Below are positions 26,827 through 35,557 of a DNA stretch of 64,000 nucleotides, in pieces. Position 1 is the stretch's first letter. The number at the start of each line of letters is the position of its first letter. The notes beneath the pieces are model-generated. The model did not search any database. It had not been told where the DNA came from and saw only the letters and a program-made list of their open reading frames with translations. Source of the DNA: Thermoplasmatales archaeon (GTDB taxonomy: Archaea; Thermoplasmatota; Thermoplasmata; Thermoplasmatales; GCA-001856825); NCBI GenBank assembly GCA_026127935.1, contig JAJSLL010000006.1:30132-94131 (forward strand), in the 5' to 3' direction. The translations under genes were made by a program, and so were the position numbers.

Positions 26827-26844
26827 TCCGAACTCATGTTCGGA
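26827..26844 (+). promoter_or_regulatory. Hairpin directly upstream of the NCS1 permease start
   Basis: TCCGAAC-TCAT-GTTCGGA forms a perfect 7-bp stem with a 4-nt loop. It ends one base before the GTG start at 26846 and begins 10 nt after the thioesterase stop, so in mRNA it would cover the ribosome-binding region of the permease. It may be a translational or protein-binding control site; no T-run follows, so a terminator is unlikely. Confidence 0.45.
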
Positions 26845-26845
26845 A

Positions 26846-28195
26846 GTGACCCTGGAAAGAGTCGGTATAGAAAGAATTCCAACAGAATCTAGACAGGGGA
26901 AACCAGGATCACTCTTCAATCTGTGGTTCGCAGCTAACCTAACAATTGCTGATTTTGCACTCGGTTTCATCCCGATATCCCTGGGTATGAATTTTCTGAG
27001 TTCTCTAATCTCTATCATCATAGGAAATATCCTGGGGGCTGCGGTGGTTGGATTTTCAGCAATAATGGGACCAAGAACTGGCTATCCACAGATGATGGGC
27101 ACAACCAATTCAATGGGCAGGCGTATAATGAGGTTATTCGGAGTTGTCAATCTTTCAAACACTGTTGGATGGTTCGTCGTTAACAATATACTCAGTGTCT
27201 TGGCCCTCTATCTCATCTTCGGCACTACTTATCTTCTCTTGATTCCACTCTTCGTGTTGATAGTTTATGTGGTAGCTTACCTCGGTCATAATTACATTCA
27301 CCGTGTCGAAAGAATTCTTTCTTACGTGTTGGGAGCGCTCTTCGTTATCATCCTTGCAAAGGTGTTATTTTTCAGTCCACTTCAAATGACATCTATGTCT
27401 AGACTTTCTCTCTCCTCAGTCAGCCTAGACATATCATTCTTCGGAATGATTGCTTTCACCTACAGCTACCTTATGAGCTGGGGGCCATATGCGTCCGATT
27501 ATTCCCGATACCTGCCAAACAACATATCCCTCAAGAAAGTATTCTTCAACACGTTTCTTGGATCGCTAATTTCAGCTACTTTCGTCGAAATTGTGGCTCT
27601 GATCATTTCATTCATCACTCTCAGCGGTTCATCAATCTCTGCCCTAAAGGATGTATCCGGCACTCTGTATCCCCTATCACTTGTGACAATTGCCCTGGGT
27701 GGAATTGCTGCTAATGTTCTGAATCTATACTCCGCGTCCCTATCTGGACTGGTTGGTGGAATCAAGATTAGCAGGACAAGGTTTGTTGGAATTGTCGCAA
27801 TAGTAGGCGCAGTGTTATCAATGCTCTTTTACAATGGATTTTACAACTTCTTCGAATCGTTCCTGTTGGTGCTCGATTACTGGATCTCTCCATGGGTCGC
27901 CATACTCATCATCGACTTCGTGATCTTGAAGAAACAGAAACTCAACTTTGAAAAGAAATACAATTGGAATGGAGTTCTTGCATACGCCATTGGACTGGCA
28001 GTTTCAATACCCTTCATGAATATTTATCTGGGAAGTTTCAACTACACATTCATATTTTCAAAATTCCTTGGAGGAATAGACATTAGTTACTTCATAGGTT
28101 TCGTGGTCGCCGGTCTTGTTTATTACTTGACTGAATCGAGACAAAGGTCTTCCTCATCCAGGCTAAGGGTCCCTAACTCAAAATCTGCCCCTTAA
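26846..28195 (+). CDS. NCS1-family nucleobase/allantoin-type permease
   Basis: 449 residues with about 12 membrane segments. The opening GIERIPTESRQGKPGSLFNLWFAANLTIADFALGF and MGPRTGYPQMMGTTNSMGRR are NCS1 signatures (PF02133), as is FTYSYLMSWGPYASDYSRYLP. Expected substrates are cytosine, uracil, hydantoin, allantoin or thiamine precursors; the sequence does not decide. GTG start at 26846 follows a stem-loop. Confidence 0.88.
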   Translation: MTLERVGIERIPTESRQGKPGSLFNLWFAANLTIADFALGFIPISLGMNFLSSLISIIIGNILGAAVVGFSAIMGPRTGYPQMMGTTNSMGRRIMRLFGVVNLSNTVGWFVVNNILSVLALYLIFGTTYLLLIPLFVLIVYVVAYLGHNYIHRVERILSYVLGALFVIILAKVLFFSPLQMTSMSRLSLSSVSLDISFFGMIAFTYSYLMSWGPYASDYSRYLPNNISLKKVFFNTFLGSLISATFVEIVALIISFITLSGSSISALKDVSGTLYPLSLVTIALGGIAANVLNLYSASLSGLVGGIKISRTRFVGIVAIVGAVLSMLFYNGFYNFFESFLLVLDYWISPWVAILIIDFVILKKQKLNFEKKYNWNGVLAYAIGLAVSIPFMNIYLGSFNYTFIFSKFLGGIDISYFIGFVVAGLVYYLTESRQRSSSSRLRVPNSKSAP

Positions 28196-28540
28196 TTCTG
28201 CAACTTCGTATGTACGCACATTTTGTCAGATCGAGATGACCTTAGAAGATTCCTTAACATTCTGCCAATTATATGGGACTTCATTCTTCCCTTTCCTAGG
28301 TATGAGGCCAGCTTGCATGCTGACACTATAGGCAAATTATTTTTTTGTTTTGGTTTAAAAGTTTGATAAATATACTTATTTCATATTCTTAACTCTTTAA
28401 AAACTACCGAATCCGTAGATCACGAAAGTCAACGTAAAGTGGGAAAAAATGTAATTTTTGCCGTACTGATACAGACGCACTTTAACAGTATCCCTTATTT
28501 TTAACAAATCTTTAAATAATGAGGATAGTTTTAGAGGCTG
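28196..28540. other. 345-nt AT-rich region without a gene
   Basis: No ORF with credible coding character was found on either strand. It holds an early T-run (ATTATTTTTTTGTTTTGG, about 28336) that may end the permease transcript, and a distant inverted pair TAAAGTG / CACTTTA (28434-28440 and 28489-28495) enclosing an AAAAATGTAATTTTT hairpin. The last part carries the PAN promoter. A small non-coding RNA is possible but not shown. Confidence 0.5.
28508..28518 (+). promoter_or_regulatory. TATA-like box of the PAN gene
   Basis: ATCTTTAAATA is centred 27 nt before the GTG at 28541. This spacing supports GTG 28541 as a leaderless start even though its frame does not continue into the PAN body. Confidence 0.6.
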
Positions 28541-29729
28541 GTGAAGATCGACGAAGACAGACGACGATGTAGATGGATATAACGACGTCGAGGAAGTTCT
28601 CCGACAATTAAGGACCGCAGAAGAAGAGAAGAGATATGCGGAATTGGAGAACAAGAGACTTACAGATGAGATAGAGAGACTAAAGAAGGAGTTGAACAGG
28701 CTGAAGCTTCCACCTCTCCTGATCGGTTCCATAGAGGATGTCATAGATGAAAGAAGAGTTGTCATTAGGAGTTCTACCGGCCCGAGTTTCCTCGTCTACA
28801 CCTCAGAGCACATTCCAACCTCCAAGTTAACCGTAGGTACAAGGGTAGCGCTAAACAAAGCAACGCTTTCTGTCATATCAGTTATTCCAGAGGCGTATGA
28901 TCCGACAGTGGTGGCTGCAGAGATTTCGGAAAAGCCAAATGTGACATTTGAAGACATAGGGGCCCTGGGACAGCAGATAAAGGAAATCAAGGAAATGGTA
29001 GAACTGCCACTCTTGAATCCCGAGATATTCAGGAAGGTCGGTATTGAACCTCCAACCGGAGTTCTCCTCGTTGGAGCGCCAGGCACTGGAAAGACACTAC
29101 TTGCGAAAGCGGTAGCTCATAACACCAATGCGACTTTCATCAGGGTAGTGGCATCTGAACTTGTACGGAAGTACATAGGAGAGGGTGCGAGGCTGGTAAG
29201 AGAGTTGTTCGACCTTGCAAGGAAAAAGGCTCCCTCTATCATTTTCATAGATGAGTTGGACGCGGTTGGTTCCAGAAGAATCGACTCTTCAACGTCAGGT
29301 GATAGGGAAGTGCAGAGAACTCTCATGCAGTTACTTGCTGAAATAGATGGTTTTGAACCACTAGGGAATATCAAGCTGGTAGGTGCGACCAACAGGCCAG
29401 ATACACTGGATGAGGCGTTGACAAGACCTGGTAGATTCGATAGGATCATCGAAATTCCTCTTCCAGATAAAGCTGGCAGAGTGGATATACTGAAAATTCA
29501 CACGAAGAAAATGAACCTCAAGGAAGTCAACCTAGCGAAAGTTGCGGAAATCACTGAAGGTTTCTCCGGTGCGGACATAAGGGCATCAGTCGTTGAGAGC
29601 GGCATGTTTGCAATCAGGGAAGGAAGGGACTACATCTTGCAGGCGGACCTTGTGAAAGGAGTCGAGAAAATGAATGTCCAGAGAAACAAGGCATCACAGG
29701 GTAAAGGGAACCTCGAGATGTTTGTCTGA
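28541..29729 (+). CDS. pan: Proteasome-activating nucleotidase (PAN), apparent 5' frameshift
   Basis: AAA ATPase with Walker A GAPGTGKT, Walker B IIFIDELDAVG, and second region of homology ATNRPDTLDEALTRPGRFDR. An N-terminal coiled coil (LENKRLTDEIERLKKELNRL) and OB domain precede it, the PAN/Rpt order. The C-terminus EMFV is a weak HbYX-like proteasome-docking tail with Phe for Tyr. The tracked start is a TTG (28644) in mid-coiled-coil; the body frame is open to 28545 and encodes plausible PAN residues without a start codon. The GTG at 28541 in another frame gives VKIDED and then needs a 1-nt shift between 28545 and 28580. With that shift the protein is about 395 residues. Confidence 0.85.
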
Positions 29730-30361
29730 TGAGAGAACTTCAGGTTCCTAATTTTTATGAGGACAAAGGCAACCTGTTTTCCCAGTCTAAAGATGGGAAG
29801 TCGATCTACGGAGAACAAGTAACGACCAGAGGTGGAAAATTCTTCAGAATATTTTCCCCCCTCAGGAGCAAACTCTCTTCCTCTATGAGATTGGGATTGA
29901 AACCGGACTTGAGGAAAGGAGATCACATGCTCTATCTTGGGGCTGGAGCTGGAACCACTGCTTCACACATTTCAGATTCGCTATGTTCAGGAACGATTTT
30001 TGCAGTAGAATTTGCCCCTGTTCCATTCATAAAATTGACATCCCTGTCCACCATAAAGGACAATGTCTACCCGATACTCTCAGATGCACAGAAACCTGAG
30101 ATGTACGGGATGTTCATGGACAGGGTTGATGTCATCTATCAGGATGTCTCGCAACCTAACCAGATAGACATATTTGCCAAGAACATGAATTACTTCGATG
30201 TCAAGAGGGGCATATTAATGCTCAAGACATTTTCTTTGAGAAGCGATTTTTCGATCGACAAGGAAATAAAGAGGATAAAGGAAAACTTTTCAGTTCAACA
30301 GATCAAGGACATTTCCAGATTCCACAGGGGTCACTACGCAATCACGGTCTCCTCTAATTGA
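29729..30361 (+). CDS. flpA: Fibrillarin-like rRNA/tRNA 2'-O-methyltransferase
   Basis: 210 residues. SAM-binding LYLGAGAGTTASHISD and IFAVEFAP, the upstream FRIFSPLRSKLSSSM and VDVIYQDVSQPNQI with the catalytic Asp match archaeal fibrillarin. It is the methyltransferase of C/D-box sRNPs, working with Nop5 and L7Ae. Nop5 is not next to it, as it is in many archaea. The ATG overlaps the PAN stop (TGATG), so the two genes are coupled. Confidence 0.93.
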   Translation: MRELQVPNFYEDKGNLFSQSKDGKSIYGEQVTTRGGKFFRIFSPLRSKLSSSMRLGLKPDLRKGDHMLYLGAGAGTTASHISDSLCSGTIFAVEFAPVPFIKLTSLSTIKDNVYPILSDAQKPEMYGMFMDRVDVIYQDVSQPNQIDIFAKNMNYFDVKRGILMLKTFSLRSDFSIDKEIKRIKENFSVQQIKDISRFHRGHYAITVSSN

Positions 30362-31670
30362 TCCAGACCGTTTTCATATTCGTGAATTCCCTGCTCCCGT
30401 ATTTTGAGAGTTCCCTCCCGAGACCACTCTTCTTTATCCCCCCGAACGGTAGTCTCGGATCAGAGAATACTATGCTATTGATGAATACCATACCGGCCTC
30501 GATATTCCCCACCATCATTTCTGCATCACTCTTTTCCCCCCAGATAGAGGTTCCAAGTCCAAACGGAGTCTCATTTGCAATCCGTACGGCCTCGTCCTTG
30601 CTATCAAACTTCCTCAGGACAGCGACTGGTCCGAATATTTCTTCCTGATAGTTTTCATCAAGTTCAGCGATTATGGGCGGGATGATATTGCCATTCCCTT
30701 CCCCAAAGAACTTCACCTTCCCCTTCGACTGAAGATACTTTATCTGGGTATCTACCGATCTCTTCTGATCCTCCGATGATAACGGTCCAACGTATGTTTC
30801 CTTTTTCATAGGGTCTCCTACGACGACCTTGGAGAACTCTTCCTCAGCCAACCCTTTGAAATCAGAGTATACCTTCTCCTGGATAAGGAATCTTTTTGAG
30901 GCTATGCAACTCTGTCCGTTGTTCTGGAGTCTTCCAATTGCAGCCGCTTTCGCAGCCTTACTCAGATCGGCTGAGTCTAGAATTATGAATGGATCTGAAC
31001 CTCCCAGTTCCATTACAACTCTCTTCAGCTCCTTTCCTGCCTCTGCCGCAATACTGGCACCTATCGGAGTTGAACCTGTGAAAGCCACTCCCTCAACGTG
31101 CTTGATCAGGGAGGTAGCTGTTTTTCCGTCCACAACCAGGCTCTGGAATAAAGGCGAATCTATAATCTCTTGAAGCTTGAGGGAGACACCCGTGACAATG
31201 CTAGCGTGTTTCAGTACCACTCCATTGCCTGCTATCATCGCAGGGAATGCAGCTCTTGCAACTTGCCACACAGGGAAGTTCCACGGTTCAATGCACATTA
31301 TCGTTCCCAGGGGATCGAACCTGATATAGCTCCTTGATGCATCCGTCTTGATCTCTTCACTGGCATAAATCTCTCTTGCATTCTCTATCAGGTAGTCTAG
31401 AAGTTTGATGCTCTTCTTGACTTCAGATATACTCTGGGATATTGGTTTTCCCATTTCTTCTGTCATGATGGTTGCAAGTTCGTCGGTGTTCTTCTCGAAG
31501 TTTGGTTTTATTACTTCTCTGAAATAACTTATCCTATCGTCAATGCCCGCTTTCCATTCCTTCTGTGCTTCTCTCGATTTTCTTATTTTGTTCAGAGCAT
31601 TTTCTTGACTGTCAGACTCGAAAGTCTCCAACACCTTCCCCGAATAAGGATCTCTAGTGACTACTCTCAT
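30354..31670 (-). CDS. Aldehyde dehydrogenase, succinate-semialdehyde type
   Basis: 438 residues. Catalytic Glu in VVMELGGSDPFII and Cys in QNNGQSCIASKRF are present; EPWNFPVWQVARAAFPAMIAGNGVVLKHAS binds NAD(P), and FGGIKKSGLGRELSKYG ends the oligomerisation segment. It is shorter than the usual 480 and resembles the GabD/Sad subfamily. It overlaps the upstream class-III aminotransferase by 4 nt, suggesting consecutive steps such as 4-aminobutyrate to succinate semialdehyde to succinate. Substrate specificity is inference from this pairing. Confidence 0.88.
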   Translation of the reverse strand: MRVVTRDPYSGKVLETFESDSQENALNKIRKSREAQKEWKAGIDDRISYFREVIKPNFEKNTDELATIMTEEMGKPISQSISEVKKSIKLLDYLIENAREIYASEEIKTDASRSYIRFDPLGTIMCIEPWNFPVWQVARAAFPAMIAGNGVVLKHASIVTGVSLKLQEIIDSPLFQSLVVDGKTATSLIKHVEGVAFTGSTPIGASIAAEAGKELKRVVMELGGSDPFIILDSADLSKAAKAAAIGRLQNNGQSCIASKRFLIQEKVYSDFKGLAEEEFSKVVVGDPMKKETYVGPLSSEDQKRSVDTQIKYLQSKGKVKFFGEGNGNIIPPIIAELDENYQEEIFGPVAVLRKFDSKDEAVRIANETPFGLGTSIWGEKSDAEMMVGNIEAGMVFINSIVFSDPRLPFGGIKKSGLGRELSKYGSREFTNMKTVWIN

Positions 31671-33043
31671 GATTTGACTTCCGTTTCCTTTATTGCTTCT
31701 TGAAAGAGAGATATTCCAGTATCAAGGAGATCATCTTCTATCGTTAGCGGTGCCATGAATCTCATGACATTCCCATAATGTCCGCATGTGTGCATTAGGA
31801 GTCCTTTGTTGAAAAGAGACCCCCGAATCTTCCCAGCGAGCTCAGTTCCAGGAGCCTTGTCTTGTTTGTTTGTAACAATCTCGTTTGCAACCATGAATCC
31901 TCTTCCTCTCACATCCCCTATTATACTTGAGTTGCCCTGGATTTCTTGGAATCTCTTCAGTAGATACCTACCCTTTGATCTCACTCTCTCCAGGAACTGT
32001 TCATCTTTGACAACGTCAAGTATGGCTGCCCCTGCCGCCATACCAAGTGGGTTCCCCCTATACGTTCCGAGGTGGAATGCCTTAGGTATCTGATCAAAGT
32101 CCTTGCGGTACACAATTGAGGAGATCGGAATACCTCCGCCAATACTTTTGGAAATGCACATAATGTCCGGTGTGACATTTTGGTATTCGGAAGCCCACAG
32201 TTTTCCAGTCCTTCCGATTCCTGATTGCACTTCGTCAATAATCAGCGGAATCGAATGTTCATCGCAAGTCTCTCTAAGCATTGGTAGGAAGTCGTCAGGT
32301 GGGATAATGTATCCGCCCTCTCCCTGTACTGGCTCTACAATGATGCCACCAACCGGAGGAACACCAGAATAGGGATCTCTGATCATCTCCACTATTCTTT
32401 CAACGACCTCTTTTGAGATATCTTCGGGGTTTGTCTTGGAAGAGAATCTATAGGGATACGGATAGGGTGCATAGACATAGTTCTGAGATGAAAAGCCAGC
32501 ATAATCCCTGTAGTGGTAATTGGAAGTTGCACCAACGATTCCTCCCGCAATTCCGTGATATGATCCCGAGAATGCGATGATTGTAGGTTTCTTGGAATTG
32601 TACCTTGCAAGAGACACAGCCGCCTCACAGGCATCGGCACCGGTAACAGTCATGTGTACCTTGGAATTATTCCGCATCTTTCCCGGAAGGACTGAATTCA
32701 AGGTCTTGAGGTACTTGATCCTTGCCTCGGTAGGAACTTCAGTGATGTGGGTTATTTTCTCGACCTGTGATTTAAGAGCACTCATTACTGCTGGGTGGCC
32801 ATGACCCAGGTTAAGCACGGAGACACCTCCGAACCAGTCAATGAACACATTTCCATCCATATCGACAACTGTTGAGCCCTTTCCATAATCTATAGCAAAT
32901 CTGAAGAAGCTCGTGTAGGATCTGCTTGATGTTTCTAACATGTCCTGTATATCAAGAAACTCCTTTGACTTTGGTCCCGGTATCTTCGTTTTCAAGAGAG
33001 GTGCATTCTCAATGCTCAATCTGCTAGAAGTTTGCACTGACAT
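31667..33043 (-). CDS. Class-III aminotransferase, 4-aminobutyrate-like
   Basis: 458 residues. Class-III PLP motifs are present: HMTVTGADACEAAVSLAR, FSGSYHGIAGG, LIIDEVQSGIGRTGKLWASE and the PLP-lysine region IMCISKSIGGGIPISS. The N-terminus FDYGKGSTVVDMDGNVFIDW-like segment is typical of GABA, ornithine or broad-range amino-acid aminotransferases and racemases. It is translationally coupled to an aldehyde dehydrogenase, which supports an omega-amino acid as substrate. An Lrp regulator is encoded about 120 nt upstream. Confidence 0.87.
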   Translation of the reverse strand: MSVQTSSRLSIENAPLLKTKIPGPKSKEFLDIQDMLETSSRSYTSFFRFAIDYGKGSTVVDMDGNVFIDWFGGVSVLNLGHGHPAVMSALKSQVEKITHITEVPTEARIKYLKTLNSVLPGKMRNNSKVHMTVTGADACEAAVSLARYNSKKPTIIAFSGSYHGIAGGIVGATSNYHYRDYAGFSSQNYVYAPYPYPYRFSSKTNPEDISKEVVERIVEMIRDPYSGVPPVGGIIVEPVQGEGGYIIPPDDFLPMLRETCDEHSIPLIIDEVQSGIGRTGKLWASEYQNVTPDIMCISKSIGGGIPISSIVYRKDFDQIPKAFHLGTYRGNPLGMAAGAAILDVVKDEQFLERVRSKGRYLLKRFQEIQGNSSIIGDVRGRGFMVANEIVTNKQDKAPGTELAGKIRGSLFNKGLLMHTCGHYGNVMRFMAPLTIEDDLLDTGISLFQEAIKETEVKS

Positions 33044-33160
33044 ATATCATCTCATCTTTAATGCAAATCCGGTATATTAAACGTGGATAAGTTTCTCTAC
33101 TACTCTAATTTGATGAAAATATTTCTTAAAAAACCAGAATAAAGGTACTTTATTGCGCAA

Positions 33161-33655
33161 CTAATCCTTGATAATGAGTTTGAGAGACTCTGGGAAATCT
33201 TCTTTTGCAGTATTCAGGGCCATTATAGTCTCGCTTCTCTCCACGCCAGGTGTTTTCGATAGCTCATTTACTATGCTGCCCAGTTCGGTTTTGTTCTTTG
33301 CTCGAATCAATGCTACAAAGTCTATGCTGCCTAAAACGAAGTACACTGCCCACACTCCTTTTATCTTCCCGATCCTCGCCCCTATAGCCTCTCCGTATTC
33401 TGGGCCATATCTTGCGTTAATTAAGGAGACTGCGGTTATACTCTTATCAAGATTTGTCTGATTGATGAGCGGTATCACTCCTTTCAGGAAATTGCTGCTT
33501 TTCATCTTCTTGAGTCTATTATGAACGGTGGACTTAGAGACTCCAACTTTCTTAGATATCACGCTGAGGTTAGTCTCTCTCGTGTCGAAGATACTGAGGA
33601 GTATCTTCTTATCCAAGTCGTTGAGTTGATCTAATGTAATTTTTTCACCCTTCAT
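33161..33655 (-). CDS. Lrp/AsnC-family transcription regulator
   Basis: 164 residues. An N-terminal winged helix-turn-helix (LDKKILLSIFDTRETNLSVISKKVGVSKSTVHNRLKKM) is followed by a RAM-type ligand domain with ARYGPEYGEAIGARIGKIKGVWAVYFVLGSIDFVALIRAK. Such proteins sense amino acids. It sits just upstream of the aminotransferase/aldehyde dehydrogenase pair and is divergent from the signal peptidase gene, so local control of amino-acid degradation is plausible. Confidence 0.9.
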   Translation of the reverse strand: MKGEKITLDQLNDLDKKILLSIFDTRETNLSVISKKVGVSKSTVHNRLKKMKSSNFLKGVIPLINQTNLDKSITAVSLINARYGPEYGEAIGARIGKIKGVWAVYFVLGSIDFVALIRAKNKTELGSIVNELSKTPGVERSETIMALNTAKEDFPESLKLIIKD

Positions 33656-33760
33656 ATCAACTCTAATATATACAAATTAATAAAATGTTATGGTTGTAAA
33701 ATATTTCCACAGTCCCTCGACAGCAAATAATTTAATTAATATTCCTTTACTCATCCAGTG

Positions 33761-34564
33761 GTGTCAAAGTACAAGAGTGAAGCTGTCAGCCTGATAGCGA
33801 TGGTTGCTGTAATGGTAATAATTTTCTCGTCCCTATACTTCTATACCGGAAATTGGCCTCCGGCAGTGATAGTCGAATCCAGTTCAATGCAGCACGGGAA
33901 CAATTTCGTTTTAGATGCAATCAATACGGGAGATATAGTTGGGGTCAAGAAGATCAGCAACTTCACCAGCGTCGAGACCTATCTGGTTGCCCGCGAGAGA
34001 GGCTCACCGTGGAACTACGGTGAGTTTGGAGATGTCATAGTTTACAGGGATTATTTCATTCCAGAACTGGTGATACATCGGGCAATCTTCTATGTGGAAG
34101 GTTGGAATGGTTCAATACCTATTCTTTACGGGAATAACAACCCATCCTGGCTCTCAATCCAAGGATCGGAAGTCTATATTACTGATGTAGGCTACGCGCA
34201 CAAGAATCTACTGGTGGATCTTCGGAGCTACGTAGGACAGACCGGTTTCGTAACGATGGGAGATCACAATCTTGCAGATTCACCAATTCAAAACGGTAAT
34301 TACACGATAGCAGCGGACCAGAACGTCAACATTGACAATAGTTTGGTGAACGCTTCGCAGGTAATGGGTTACGCTGTTGGACACCTTCCGATGGTGGGTG
34401 TTTTTAAGGTATGGTTAACGCGCAACCAGGCAGACATTAACGACATACCTATACAGAGCAGTGAAGCAATGGTAGTGATAATTGCAGCCGTAGTTTTGCT
34501 AATCATTGTCCCAATACCATCGATGACTCTGATAAGGAAGAGAACGGAAGAGAGAAAAAAATAA
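33761..34564 (+). CDS. Signal peptidase I (archaeal, S26B-like)
   Basis: About 267 residues. An N-terminal membrane segment (VSLIAMVAVMVIIFSSLYFY) is followed by the catalytic Ser box VESSSMQHG, then GDVIVYRD, the ELVIHRAIFY region in which His replaces the bacterial Lys, and GFVTMGDHN; a C-terminal membrane segment and a basic tail end the protein. This Ser-His arrangement is typical of the ER/archaeal enzyme that removes Sec signal peptides. Two GTGs are in tandem; the second (33761) lies about 26 nt from an AT-rich TATA-like ATTTAATTAATA. Confidence 0.87.
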   Translation: MSKYKSEAVSLIAMVAVMVIIFSSLYFYTGNWPPAVIVESSSMQHGNNFVLDAINTGDIVGVKKISNFTSVETYLVARERGSPWNYGEFGDVIVYRDYFIPELVIHRAIFYVEGWNGSIPILYGNNNPSWLSIQGSEVYITDVGYAHKNLLVDLRSYVGQTGFVTMGDHNLADSPIQNGNYTIAADQNVNIDNSLVNASQVMGYAVGHLPMVGVFKVWLTRNQADINDIPIQSSEAMVVIIAAVVLLIIVPIPSMTLIRKRTEERKK

Positions 34565-35557
34565 TCACTCCACTGTTTTTGAAGTTCCTTTATTTGATTT
34601 CTTCATTTCCTCCAGTCGTCTTCTTCTTGAAAACAGATGTGACCTTATGTTGGGGTCGATAATCTGTGCCATCCCTTCTCCCATTAAACTGAAGCCCATC
34701 ACGATCAGGAAGAGGAAGAAAGCAGGTATCAGACCTTCGAGGGGATCCGAATAGAGGCTCTGAGTGAGGATGGAGGACATTATCCCGAGTTCAGGTTGGT
34801 ACACAGGAATTCCGATATTCAAAAATCCCAGAGTGGAAAGGGTAAGCATAGCAGTTCCAATATCCATGGTAGCATAAACTACGAGTGTCGTTGCAATATT
34901 TGGCAAGATACCTTTTACAAGTATCTTTGAAAATCTGGTATTGAGAACCTTTGACATGGTGATGAAATCGCTTGCTGCGACTTGGAGCGTGCTTCCTCTG
35001 ACCAGTCTCACATAAGGTGGCCACCAAACGAAAATGATCGAGAACGCTGCATTAAACAGACTAGGTCCTAATGTCGCTGCAACTGCCATCGACATTATGA
35101 GTGGAGGGAATGCGAAGAAAAGGTCCGTCAGTCTCATAATGACCTCTTCTACAATTCCCCTGAAATAACCTGCAATAGTTCCAAGCAGGAGTCCTACAAA
35201 GGCGGAAATAAGAACGATGAAGACAGCCAGACCAATATCAACAGGGATGGCTGCGATCACCCTAGAAAATATATCCCTCCCAAGTTGGTCTGTCCCGAAC
35301 AGATGATGGATACTCGGAGGGGCATTTACATCTGACAAGTTAATCTTCAGGGGATTATAAGGTACGACATGATTTCCAAAAATAAAATATGCAATTCCTA
35401 TCAATACAAATATTACTATCATTACGAAACCGGTGGCCGAGAGTCTGTTACTCATCACGATTTCTACTGATTTCTTGATGGGGCGTTTCAATTTTAGCGC
35501 AAAATGTTCCGACTTAATCTTTATATTGTCTATCGATTTCTTGAGGAAGGGTTTCAT
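34565..35557 (-). CDS. Peptide ABC transporter permease, DppC-like
   Basis: 330 residues. N-terminal cytoplasmic stretch and first helix, then HHLFGTDQLGRDIFSRVIAAIPVDIGLAV, which is the OppC/DppC N-terminal signature, and a BPD-transport inner-membrane EAA-like loop VRGSTLQVAASDFITMSKVLNTR. About six membrane helices. It pairs with the overlapping DppB gene (4-nt overlap). The 3' end abuts the stop of the convergent signal peptidase gene. Confidence 0.9.
   Translation of the reverse strand: MKPFLKKSIDNIKIKSEHFALKLKRPIKKSVEIVMSNRLSATGFVMIVIFVLIGIAYFIFGNHVVPYNPLKINLSDVNAPPSIHHLFGTDQLGRDIFSRVIAAIPVDIGLAVFIVLISAFVGLLLGTIAGYFRGIVEEVIMRLTDLFFAFPPLIMSMAVAATLGPSLFNAAFSIIFVWWPPYVRLVRGSTLQVAASDFITMSKVLNTRFSKILVKGILPNIATTLVVYATMDIGTAMLTLSTLGFLNIGIPVYQPELGIMSSILTQSLYSDPLEGLIPAFFLFLIVMGFSLMGEGMAQIIDPNIRSHLFSRRRRLEEMKKSNKGTSKTVE

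Noticed and set aside
28225-28315. C/D-box sRNA candidate upstream of PAN (GAGATGA ... CTGA)
   Set aside because: The C box has a mismatch, the D' and C' boxes are not convincing and the spacing is too long; boxes this short occur often by chance.
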